A model generated the notes under the pieces. That model was not told the DNA's origin. It saw only the letters and a list, made by a program, of their open reading frames with translations, and did not search any database. A DNA stretch of 64,000 nt from Chryseolinea lacunae (GTDB taxonomy: Bacteria; Bacteroidota; Bacteroidia; Cytophagales; Cyclobacteriaceae), in contig NZ_JAERRB010000014.1 in NCBI RefSeq assembly GCF_016735595.1, positions 124,001 through 188,000 on the forward strand, read 5' to 3'. This document shows, one piece after another, positions 25,763-34,077 of this stretch. The position numbers were made by a program, and so were the translations under genes. How positions within the stretch are numbered: position 1 is the stretch's first letter; each line of letters begins with the position of its first letter.

Positions 25763-26998
25763 ATGAAGAACCTAACGAGACTCGCCCTCCTTTTCGGGCT
25801 GTTGTGCATCTCCGGTCAAGTTTTTTCGCAAGAGTCCAACGAGCTGTCACCCGGCTATTATGTGGTGGCCAACGCTTATGCAAAGACCCGCGAGAACGTA
25901 GCGCAGAACTATGTAGATGTTTTGAAGCTGAAAGGCATTGAAGCCAGTTATGGCTATAACGCCTCGCGCGGCCTCTTCTTTGTCTACCTCAAGTATTTCG
26001 ACAACCTGAAAGAGTCGTTGAAGTACATGAAATCGGTGCGCAGCCAGGAAGAATTTAAAAATGCCTGGGTGCGCGTCGTGCCCGGCGATATTGTTCCGGC
26101 AACTGCCTCGTCGGCCGTTCCCGAAACACGCACAACACCCGTGAGGCCAACAAACCGGCAGCCCACACCCCAACCTGTGCCTGCCACAAAAGCACCGGAA
26201 GGCGAAGCACCCAAGCCCGACACCACGCAGACTACGGCAGACATTATCGACAATCCTGAAATTCTGCAACACGAAGTGATGACGCTCGGCAACACCGAAG
26301 TGTTCCTCAGTCTCTATAATGCCCGCAACAACCGCATCGTGGCCGGCGATGTGCAGGTGATCGACACCGATCGCTCGCGCCTCATCACACGCGTGAAGGG
26401 AAATGAATACCTCATCCTGCCCGATCCCAAAAGCAAGTCGGGTCAGCTCACCCTGGTGTGCGACGCATTTGGCTATCGCAAAATTCAGCAGGAGATAAAC
26501 TACCCGCTGCCGCTGGCCGACACAGTGAAAGAATACATCGACCTGATGGGCACCACGCTGGTCATCAACTTTGATCTTGTGCGTTATCACCGGGGCGATA
26601 TCTCCACACTTTATAACGTCTACTTCTTCAACGACGCAGCCCTTATGCTGCCCGAGTCGACCTACGAGCTGAACAGCCTGCTGGCGATGATGGAAGAAAA
26701 TCCGAAGTACCGCATCCGCCTGCACGGCCACACCAACGGCAACTACCACGGCAAGATCATCAGCGTAGGACCGGAGAAGAAATTTTTCACGCTCGACGGC
26801 TCTGTGCAAGGTGTTGGGTCGGCCAAAGACCTTTCGTTTAAACGCGCAGAAGTGATCAAACAATATCTGGAAAGCAAAGGCATCGAAGCCAGCCGCATGG
26901 AAATCAAAGCATGGGGTGGCAAACGTCCGGTATATGACAAGAGCAGCGTGAACGCCAAGAAGAACGTGCGCGTGGAAGTAGAAATCCTGGACGAATAA
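25763..26998 (+). CDS. Exported OmpA-family protein with N-terminal SPOR-like domain
   Basis: A 411-residue envelope protein. A signal peptide (1-23, ending QVFSQ) is followed by a region shaped like a SPOR domain (GYYVVANAYAKTRENVAQNYV, residues 30-105), a Pro/Thr-rich linker (about 115-150), a middle beta-domain, and a C-terminal OmpA domain (about 288-410) with peptidoglycan-binding motif FKRAEVIKQYLESKGI and a late AWGGKRPVYD. It therefore probably binds peptidoglycan and links it to the outer membrane. Start at 25763 gives the signal peptide. Confidence 0.82.
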   Translation: MKNLTRLALLFGLLCISGQVFSQESNELSPGYYVVANAYAKTRENVAQNYVDVLKLKGIEASYGYNASRGLFFVYLKYFDNLKESLKYMKSVRSQEEFKNAWVRVVPGDIVPATASSAVPETRTTPVRPTNRQPTPQPVPATKAPEGEAPKPDTTQTTADIIDNPEILQHEVMTLGNTEVFLSLYNARNNRIVAGDVQVIDTDRSRLITRVKGNEYLILPDPKSKSGQLTLVCDAFGYRKIQQEINYPLPLADTVKEYIDLMGTTLVINFDLVRYHRGDISTLYNVYFFNDAALMLPESTYELNSLLAMMEENPKYRIRLHGHTNGNYHGKIISVGPEKKFFTLDGSVQGVGSAKDLSFKRAEVIKQYLESKGIEASRMEIKAWGGKRPVYDKSSVNAKKNVRVEVEILDE

Positions 26999-27028
26999 TA
27001 TTTCAATTCCCGATTGGAGCCCCGCTAG

Positions 27029-27046
27029 AAGCCCTGTTAGGGCTTT
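27029..27046 (+). terminator. Terminator of the SPOR/OmpA gene
   Basis: Stem AAGCCCT/AGGGCTT with a GTT loop, followed by TTGG and further T-rich sequence, 30 bases beyond the stop codon. Confidence 0.65.
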
Positions 27047-27125
27047 TGGCATTTTTAGCAGGTTTTCATTTCTTTGATAATACCAACGGGGGTTGCCCGG
27101 GTGGTTTTAAAACGTCTAACACATC

Positions 27126-27902
27126 ATGATGAAAGTACTGAAGAGCTTTTTTTTGATCATCAACTACAAAACGCTGATCATCACATCGCTCTCCGTCATA
27201 TCGACCTATGTTTGTTATCACCTCGGCCTCATCGCCAAATTTCCCGACATGCTGGTGGGGGTGGCCATTGTGTTTCCCGTGGTGTTTTCGATCGGGTCGG
27301 CCTATAATCGCAGGGAAGTAGCCCTGCAACGTTTCTCCGATTTCAAGGGCCACGCCATTGCGTTGTATTATGCTTCGCGCGATTGGACCAGCGACAAAGA
27401 CAACGACCTGCCGGTGCAGGTGCGCTCGTTGGTAGCGTCTATGCTCACCCTGATGCGCGCCATGTTCACGTCGCAGCACCGGAAAGATTGGGAGGAGAAC
27501 GAACGAAAAATATTTCAGTATTTTTCACAGCTGTCGGAAGTCACCGTAACGTTTCGTCGCCACGGCATTCCCAGCGGCGAGTTTTCGCGCCTGAGCCAGT
27601 ATGTCAGCAAAATGATTATCGCCTTCGACAACCTGCGGATCATTCATGCCTATCGCACACCCATCACGCTGCGGGCCTACAGCAAAGTGTTCATTTATAT
27701 TTTCCCCATTATCTACGGCCCTTACTTTGCCAGCACGTTCAAAGATTTTTCGTCGTCGCTCGAATATGTGATGCCCGTGTTGTACAGCTTCATCCTGGTG
27801 AGCCTCGACAACATTCAGGACCACCTAGAACATCCCTTCGACGAAATGGGTGAAGACGACATTCGCATCGACGAGAATGAAGTGATCCGTCATATGGACT
27901 AA
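27126..27902 (+). CDS. Bestrophin-like membrane protein, hypothetical
   Basis: A 258-residue membrane protein. Two N-terminal hydrophobic segments (about 11-50) and a pair at about 195-232 are visible. The loop DFKGHAIALYYASRDWTS and the C-terminal LDNIQDHLEHPFDEMGEDDIRID resemble the bestrophin-like/UPF0187 family, whose members end in a NPF(G)xDxxD acidic segment. Bestrophins are anion channels; the bacterial relatives conduct sodium in the one studied case. The match is partial, so this is a family suggestion. It precedes a TPR gene by 21 bases. Confidence 0.6.
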   Translation: MMKVLKSFFLIINYKTLIITSLSVISTYVCYHLGLIAKFPDMLVGVAIVFPVVFSIGSAYNRREVALQRFSDFKGHAIALYYASRDWTSDKDNDLPVQVRSLVASMLTLMRAMFTSQHRKDWEENERKIFQYFSQLSEVTVTFRRHGIPSGEFSRLSQYVSKMIIAFDNLRIIHAYRTPITLRAYSKVFIYIFPIIYGPYFASTFKDFSSSLEYVMPVLYSFILVSLDNIQDHLEHPFDEMGEDDIRIDENEVIRHMD

Positions 27903-27923
27903 AAAATCTTATCTTCGAAGAAC

Positions 27924-28955
27924 ATGACCAACGATTCCTCTTCCGGTTCTTCAAAAAACAAAACACGGCTCTATTTCGCGTTGAGCGTTTTCTTTTTGTT
28001 TGCCATGGCGTTGTTCTCGTCGGTCGACGGTTCGTTTGTGTCTATTTTTCTGGGCATCGCCGTGCTGTTCTTTTCGCTGGGCCTCTACACGCGCACGCCC
28101 CACACGCCCGCACAGCGCACCACGCAAAACTACGCGCAAAAGGATGCGCCCTTCACCGCTGCCACATTTCTGAAAGTGCTGGGGCAACGTTTTGCAAAGG
28201 GGCAGGGAAATCGGGGATACTCCGATCGGGCTCACGGCAACGCGAACGCACAGCAACAACGAAGTAAACTTGTGGTGGTCGTGTTCGTGGTGTTTATGTT
28301 TTCCATTTTCATCACCATTCTCCTGAGCGTGTTGTCGGGTGGTGATGGTCCCGATGCGGACTATTATTTTCAAATGGCCGAACAGGAATTTGTAGAACAG
28401 CAATACGACTCGGCCCGCGTTCACTATCGCAAAGCCTGGCAACGCAACGACGACTACAAGGAAGCATTTCTCGGTCACGCAAAAGCGATGTCGATGCTCA
28501 ACCAAAATGATTCGGCAATTCTGCTCTGCGACCGCGCGCTGGCCATCGATGCCGACATGACGGCGGCTTCCTATACAAAGGCGGCGGCCTGCTTCAATCT
28601 CCAACGCTACGACGACGCAATAGCCATACTCACCCCACTCGTCGAAGATAATCCCGACGACAATGAATCGCGGCTGTTGCTGGCCGATACATACTATACC
28701 CGAAAGGAATACGACACGGCCCTGCCGCTCTATGAAAAGGTGTATGCCGATGAAGCGTCGCGCACCCGCATGCTCTGTCACGTGATGGCCTACCTCTACG
28801 ACACAAAAGGTGAAGAAGCCAAAGCCATCCCGCTCTATCAGGAAGCCCTGCAATACGACAGCTCGGTGGTTGAAATTTACCAGCGCCTGGGCGAGCTCAT
28901 GCCCGGCGACGACGGCAATGTGTATCGCGTGAAGGCCACGCAATTAAATCCCTAA
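27924..28955 (+). CDS. Membrane-anchored TPR protein
   Basis: A 343-residue protein with three hydrophobic segments in the first 135 residues (about 15-32, 35-55 and 114-134). The C-terminal half carries four to five tetratricopeptide repeats from about residue 150, for example YYFQMAEQEFVEQQYDSARV, YKEAFLGHAKAMSMLNQNDS, YDDAIAILTPLVEDNPDD and DTALPLYEKVYADEA. TPR arrays mediate protein-protein contact. The repeat domain follows a membrane segment, so its side of the membrane is uncertain. It follows the bestrophin-like gene closely and is convergent with the GNAT gene. Confidence 0.85.
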   Translation: MTNDSSSGSSKNKTRLYFALSVFFLFAMALFSSVDGSFVSIFLGIAVLFFSLGLYTRTPHTPAQRTTQNYAQKDAPFTAATFLKVLGQRFAKGQGNRGYSDRAHGNANAQQQRSKLVVVVFVVFMFSIFITILLSVLSGGDGPDADYYFQMAEQEFVEQQYDSARVHYRKAWQRNDDYKEAFLGHAKAMSMLNQNDSAILLCDRALAIDADMTAASYTKAAACFNLQRYDDAIAILTPLVEDNPDDNESRLLLADTYYTRKEYDTALPLYEKVYADEASRTRMLCHVMAYLYDTKGEEAKAIPLYQEALQYDSSVVEIYQRLGELMPGDDGNVYRVKATQLNP

Positions 28956-28956
28956 C

Positions 28957-29241
28957 TCATTTATCCAGCACATCCTGATATTCCGCAGTTTTGTCGAACA
29001 CCGATTTGGCAAACGGGCAGAGTGGAAATATTTTCAGGGCATGTGTGCGTGCATAGTCAACAGCTGCAGCCACCAGCTGCTTACCGGCGCTTTGGCCGCG
29101 AAGCGCATCCGACACTTCGGTGTGATTGATGATGATGCGCGTGGCACCGGCCTTCGTGAAAATCATCTCGGCCTGACGCACGCCATTGTCTTCAACAAAA
29201 AATGACCCACGGGTTTCCGACTCTTCAAATTTTATGTTCAT
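28957..29241 (-). CDS. GNAT-family N-acetyltransferase (YjdJ-like)
   Basis: A 94-residue compact GNAT protein. The N-terminal strands (FFVEDNGVRQAEMIFTKAGA) lead to the acetyl-CoA binding helix LRGQSAGKQLVAAAVDYAR, equivalent to the R/Q-x-x-G-x-G/A motif, and then KIFPLCPFAKSVFDKTAEYQDVL, typical of the short YjdJ/Gtn group. The acceptor is unknown. Its ATG overlaps the MFS stop by 4 bases (29238-29241), so the two are translated together. Confidence 0.9.
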   Translation of the reverse strand: MNIKFEESETRGSFFVEDNGVRQAEMIFTKAGATRIIINHTEVSDALRGQSAGKQLVAAAVDYARTHALKIFPLCPFAKSVFDKTAEYQDVLDK

Positions 29242-30374
29242 GATGCTTTTGATTTATAGCGAATGCCCAGGATGGTCATGAGCACAAACAATGCCGCCAC
29301 AAGGGCCAGGGCCACACGCAGGGTTTGCGCGTTGGCAATGAACCCGATCAACGGCGGCCCCACCAGAAAGCCCGCATAGCCCACCGTGGTCACCATGGCC
29401 AATCCCACACCCGAAGGCAGTTCGCGCGTGCTACCCGCAATGCTGTAGGCAATGGGCACGATCGAAGAAAGCCCCAGGCCCACCAGAAAAAATCCGGCGA
29501 TCGACACATACGGTTGGGGCAACGCGATGGCCAACGACAATCCCGTCACGGCCAGCAGACCTCCGATCACGATCATCTTCCGGTCGCCAAGCACCATGCG
29601 CGATTGATCACCAAACAAACGACCCAGCGTCATGGCGGAGGCAAAAGCCGAGAGGCCAATGGGGGCAAGCGACTTGGAAGAAAGAGCAATGTTCTCCATG
29701 TAGTTCACAGTCCATTCGGCCATGGCACCTTCGCCCATCATACAGCAAAACGCAATGATGCCAATGTTGATGAGCGATGGCGTGGGAAGGCGGAACAAGG
29801 GGCCATCGTGCTTCACCGCAGGATCGGGTTTGTCGTGAACAAGATTTCCACTGGACCAGGCCACGGCCAACAGCGATGCCCCAACAACCCACGCAAGGTG
29901 ATGAGCAAGATCGATATCCAAGTCGTTGAACCACGCGGCCGACCACGCGCCAAGCATCATGCCGATGCTGAACAACGCATGAAAGGAAGTCATGATGGGT
30001 CTTCGATAATTTTGCTCTACCATCACCGCCTGCGAGTTCATCGCCACGTCGAACATGCCTGTTGCAAGCCCCATCAGAAAATACAACACTACGAGCGCCT
30101 GCAGGTTTGGCATCCACGGAATGAGTGGCACCACTGCGCAATAGAAAATGGCGGTGAGCAACGTGATGCGACGGCTTCCGTTCTTGATGATCACCCAACC
30201 GGCAAAAGGCATGGCCAACACAGCACCAAACGATGTGGCCAGCAGCACAAGACCAATCTCGCCGTTGTCGGCATCATAAAGCTCCTGGATGCGCGGCAAT
30301 CGCGACACCCAGTTGGCCAGAATGAATCCGTTGATGAAGAAAGCAATTTTAACAGCAATGCGGTTGCGCAGCAC
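29238..30374 (-). CDS. Major facilitator superfamily transporter
   Basis: A 378-residue polytopic protein with about twelve membrane segments. The first pair begins IAVKIAFFINGFILANWVSRLP, and the A-like loop between helices 2 and 3 reads VIIKNGSRRITLL. It resembles the fucose permease/YbjJ-type subgroup of small MFS carriers. Substrate is not evident. The start is a GTG at 30374 with no ATG nearby in frame; upstream a TATCTTTC element (minus strand, 30407-30414) resembles the -7 box. It precedes the GNAT gene with a 4-base overlap. Confidence 0.9.
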   Translation of the reverse strand: MLRNRIAVKIAFFINGFILANWVSRLPRIQELYDADNGEIGLVLLATSFGAVLAMPFAGWVIIKNGSRRITLLTAIFYCAVVPLIPWMPNLQALVVLYFLMGLATGMFDVAMNSQAVMVEQNYRRPIMTSFHALFSIGMMLGAWSAAWFNDLDIDLAHHLAWVVGASLLAVAWSSGNLVHDKPDPAVKHDGPLFRLPTPSLINIGIIAFCCMMGEGAMAEWTVNYMENIALSSKSLAPIGLSAFASAMTLGRLFGDQSRMVLGDRKMIVIGGLLAVTGLSLAIALPQPYVSIAGFFLVGLGLSSIVPIAYSIAGSTRELPSGVGLAMVTTVGYAGFLVGPPLIGFIANAQTLRVALALVAALFVLMTILGIRYKSKAS

Positions 30375-30492
30375 GAGATGTGTTTTTAAATGTCCGGTGT
30401 TGTTACGAAAGATATGGTTTCCTCACCAAACCGGAAAGACAGAAGGGCAGCAAACCAACCGAACCTGCACAGGAATTTCTACACAGAAAAAA

Positions 30493-32907
30493 TCAATGAT
30501 CAAACTGCTTCACCGAAAACGATTGGGCGGTGGAGCCCGACTGGCCATCGGCCGTGAGGCCACGAATCACGATCGTATAGTCGCCCGTGACGTCGGACGT
30601 ATAGAACTCCACATGTTGCTTGCCGTCTTTGGTGATCACCTGTGGCGCCCAGAACAACACGCTGCGACGGTCGGGCCATCGGCTGTCGTGCTGCTTTTGG
30701 TTTTCGTAGGTTGGCGAATAGAATTCGCGTTGCAGTTGAAGACCTTCATAGTCCATCACCATCGCCCTGGGGTCCAGCACAAAGCCCGCCATGTCGCCCG
30801 TGTAGGTGGTGTAGCTCACAAGCCCTGTCATCGACACGGTGCCCACATAATAGCGCCGCGTAAATACCTCCAGTTTTTTCACCTTCAGGGGATCGAACTC
30901 CATGATCTTGTCGATGTCGAACACGGGCACGCCGTCGAGCAGCACGATGGGGTCTTCGCTGAACACACCCTTGTGCACATCGTTGATGTTCATGAAATGA
31001 AAACCGTCTTTGCGTTTGCGCACCATCACACCGGGCACGTATTCGCGCATCACTTCTTCCATCACGGTGAAGCGGGTGTAGTCGTCAAGGAAATACTGTG
31101 CGTCGGGCTTGCCATAGAATGCGGAGCTGTCTTTCACCGCGTTTGAAATAATGTTCAGCTTGTCCTGATAAAAAATGTCCTGCACCTGCATGCCCATGTT
31201 GCGGGTAAGCAGCGATTTTTGAAGGGAAGACGAAACCGTGAACGGCGAAAATTTGTAGGCCGCAAACTTTTCCGAAAACGGATTGTCGATAGTGATGCGT
31301 CCTGCGCGCGCGCTGTCTTTGGCCATGTTGGCTTGCGCGATAATCTTTTTGGGACCAATAAAATCTTCGACTTCATAGTGCACTTCGCCAACGGCCGAGC
31401 TCACCGACGTGTAGAGCTGAATTTTTTTTGAAGGCGATGAAAGGTAAGTTGTGATGCCCCGTGCACCACCGCCATCGGGTGCTGCAATGTGACCCGTGAT
31501 GATGTGCCCGCGGTATTCCGGAATAAACGTGATAGCCTTTGCGGGCGGAGTTAACACCTCGTTCCAGGAGAACCGTCGCCATCCGTGCGTGAGCATCAGG
31601 TTGTCGGCTGCCGCCAACGCTTCGGCGTCGTGGTGTTCCACATAATATTCAGGCGACTCCACGGCGCCCTTCAGGTCAGACGAAAGCCAAAGATAGCTAT
31701 AGGCACCTTCTTGTGGAGGTCCCTGCAGTGAATCCAGTTTATAAACCGCCATCGAAAGATTGGCGACTGCGGGATGTTGTTGTCCGTTGCGCGCCGTGAT
31801 GTCGATCGAAACTTTTCGACGAACACCGAACTGTGCCTGGCTGACTTCGGCCGCGAGAGTCAATTTTTTATCGGGCTGCACAAAATACAATCGCTCGCAC
31901 CGGGGCTGAAGGTCGGCGTCGAAAACGGTGATGTGTGAGATGCCGGGCTGAAGGTCTTTTTTGGAAACAACTACCGTCGTGCTTCCCTGTTGCAGAAAAT
32001 TTACCGTGGCCGACGACACACTGTTGCGCGCATGGATAAATACATATACAAATGGAGAGGCCACACCCTTCTGCTGAACCTTGATGGACAGCAGATCGTT
32101 TGCGCTGTCTTTCACAAGCAGTGTGTAGCCCGCATCCAGGGCAGCGGGAAGTTTTGTTGTATGCTTGCGTCCCTGCTCATCGGAAATCACCGCGCGATAG
32201 TCCTGATCGGGTTGGGGAGTAAATACAAAATTTCCAATGCCAAACTTCAACGGTTCAAAATGTGCCACGGTGTCGTTGAGTTGGTTCACTACGGCACCTT
32301 TGAAGCGTATTCCTTTTCCGGCTTTGTCGCTCACGCGAAAGGCAACCTTTGCGGGAATTCCCTTCACCAGGTTTCCACCTTCCGGGAAAAACTGGATCTC
32401 GGGAGCCGATGCTGTGGGCTTGTCAACGTCAAGCTTGCGAAAGGTATTGATGATGGTGATGGGGGCGTGGAAATAAAATTCGGGAGCAAAGTTTTTCATC
32501 CACCGTGTGTAGACGCGCACCACATAGTTTCCAGACGTGAGCGAAGCTGGCAGAAAGACTGACCCATTTCCCGTGCCGTTGTGCAAGGCAACCTTGGTCT
32601 GCACAAAAGTTTGTTTGTCTTTGTCCACCACTTCCAGGTAGGCCACCTTGCTCAGGTCGGACGTTGTGTGGGTTGTGCCGTTCACGACATAGAGCTTGAA
32701 CCACAGGGTTTCGCCCGTGAGGTAAAGTGATTGATCGAGGTGGGCGTATATTTTTTCCGGATAACGATTGGTGCGATACCGATCGAACTTGCGTTGCAGC
32801 GAATCGAGCGGCGCCTGTTGTGCACGCGCAAACACGCAGGCAAACACAGCAAGTCCTGTTAGCAGAATTCTGGAATACAAACCGGGGAATATTTTTTTTG
32901 AGTTCAT
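30493..32907 (-). CDS. Exported MG2-domain protein with TonB plug-like C-terminal part
   Basis: An 804-residue protein with a signal peptide (1-29). The N-terminal domain YPEKIYAHLDQSLYLTGETLWFKLY matches the MG2/macroglobulin-like segment of large Bacteroidota proteins (uptake of an alpha-2-macroglobulin-like fold). Several beta-domains follow. At the C-terminus, DPIVLLDGVPVFDIDKIMEF, then DPLKVKKLEVFTRRYYVG, is like the plug domain of TonB receptors. The protein thus joins a macroglobulin-like module to a receptor plug; it has no barrel. It is the last gene of the four-gene operon with the TonB receptor. Function unknown; probably cell-surface peptide or protein handling. Confidence 0.8.
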   Translation of the reverse strand: MNSKKIFPGLYSRILLTGLAVFACVFARAQQAPLDSLQRKFDRYRTNRYPEKIYAHLDQSLYLTGETLWFKLYVVNGTTHTTSDLSKVAYLEVVDKDKQTFVQTKVALHNGTGNGSVFLPASLTSGNYVVRVYTRWMKNFAPEFYFHAPITIINTFRKLDVDKPTASAPEIQFFPEGGNLVKGIPAKVAFRVSDKAGKGIRFKGAVVNQLNDTVAHFEPLKFGIGNFVFTPQPDQDYRAVISDEQGRKHTTKLPAALDAGYTLLVKDSANDLLSIKVQQKGVASPFVYVFIHARNSVSSATVNFLQQGSTTVVVSKKDLQPGISHITVFDADLQPRCERLYFVQPDKKLTLAAEVSQAQFGVRRKVSIDITARNGQQHPAVANLSMAVYKLDSLQGPPQEGAYSYLWLSSDLKGAVESPEYYVEHHDAEALAAADNLMLTHGWRRFSWNEVLTPPAKAITFIPEYRGHIITGHIAAPDGGGARGITTYLSSPSKKIQLYTSVSSAVGEVHYEVEDFIGPKKIIAQANMAKDSARAGRITIDNPFSEKFAAYKFSPFTVSSSLQKSLLTRNMGMQVQDIFYQDKLNIISNAVKDSSAFYGKPDAQYFLDDYTRFTVMEEVMREYVPGVMVRKRKDGFHFMNINDVHKGVFSEDPIVLLDGVPVFDIDKIMEFDPLKVKKLEVFTRRYYVGTVSMTGLVSYTTYTGDMAGFVLDPRAMVMDYEGLQLQREFYSPTYENQKQHDSRWPDRRSVLFWAPQVITKDGKQHVEFYTSDVTGDYTIVIRGLTADGQSGSTAQSFSVKQFDH

Positions 32908-32923
32908 TGAACGTTGCCGTGGG

Positions 32924-34075
32924 TTATTTCCAAAAGTCAGGTTTTTTTGTGACGCCGCCCTTCACCCGGCAATCCATGCAAAAGCTCGACGATATTGTGT
33001 AGCCGATCGTGGAGGGCACGCCATAGGGACTGATGAAGTACGTGCCCTCGCCATACTGTTGCAGCCGGTTCAGCGGAATGGAATCGATCTGGCACGTGAC
33101 ACGCGGGTATATCTGAAGATAGTCGGGCAGTTCATAGAAGGAGATAAAAAGCCTTTCGCTCTTTTGCTGCCCGGCGCTGAAGTAGCCCAGCACAGGTTCG
33201 CTCAGATCGTTGCTGTGCACATTGCCCACCACCTGCGACGGCAGCGGATCGAACAGGCCGCCCAGGCTCTCCGTTGTTTTTTGCAACTCCGTCCAAAACG
33301 TGTAGGCATCTTTCGACAACGTGCGTTGCTCCACCAGAATACTATAGCGAACAGAAAGTTTGTCGCCACCTGCCGCGATGACCGTGAGGGGGAAGTCGCG
33401 AATCACATCCGACGAAAGCCGCTCCGACGATCCTACCAATATCGACGTGGAGTTCTTTGTAGTCCAGCAAGTCCCCACACGGTCAACTTCGGCAATATAG
33501 TCGGGTTTTCCGCCCGTCATCCGATAGCCGGGCTCATAGGGAGAACGGTATTGAAAAGTCTCTGTGTAGCGCCACAGGTAGTAGCGCGACTTTCCCGAAT
33601 CGTCGTGTGTGTTGGTATAGAGGGTGATGCTCGATGCACTCGGCCGCCAGGTCACACTGTCGATGTCGGGCGTGGGATTCACATCCACATAGTCCGAGTA
33701 ATATTCTTTGCCAAGCATCGTCCTGATGTGGAGGCGGTATTGATGTTCCGGGTTGATAGACAATCCAGCGGCGGTGTAGTTGCCCGTGCCGTCGCCATAG
33801 AGAAGAATCGTGTTGCCATCTTTCTCTTCCAGTTGCACCACGGCTTGCGCTTCCACCGGTGGTTTCCCACCATCGTCGAGCGCCACGGCATGCGAGAGGC
33901 GCACCGAAATGGACGCGTCGGTCTGATTGAGAAAACCATCCACCACAAAAAGATCAACCGTGTTTTCGATGGCCGGCGGAGCATAGGGCTCCAGGCATCC
34001 TGTGGCAAACAGGCCCACCAGGCTGCAGACAAACAGGCTGCGAAGTCTAAAGCAATATCGGGTCAGCATGGTCAT
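32924..34075 (-). CDS. DUF4249 lipoprotein
   Basis: A 383-residue outer-membrane lipoprotein of the Bacteroidota family DUF4249. The lipobox is LFATGC (Cys 27) after a hydrophobic stretch. Family features include ENTVDLFVVDGFLNQTDASISVRLSHAV, the YRLHIRTMLGKEYYSD segment and a late CxxC-type FCMDC. The protein begins three bases after the stop of the TonB receptor gene. Such proteins usually pair with TonB receptors and are thought to help capture the ligand at the surface, like SusD-type partners. Confidence 0.88.
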   Translation of the reverse strand: MTMLTRYCFRLRSLFVCSLVGLFATGCLEPYAPPAIENTVDLFVVDGFLNQTDASISVRLSHAVALDDGGKPPVEAQAVVQLEEKDGNTILLYGDGTGNYTAAGLSINPEHQYRLHIRTMLGKEYYSDYVDVNPTPDIDSVTWRPSASSITLYTNTHDDSGKSRYYLWRYTETFQYRSPYEPGYRMTGGKPDYIAEVDRVGTCWTTKNSTSILVGSSERLSSDVIRDFPLTVIAAGGDKLSVRYSILVEQRTLSKDAYTFWTELQKTTESLGGLFDPLPSQVVGNVHSNDLSEPVLGYFSAGQQKSERLFISFYELPDYLQIYPRVTCQIDSIPLNRLQQYGEGTYFISPYGVPSTIGYTISSSFCMDCRVKGGVTKKPDFWK

Positions 34076-34077
34076 GA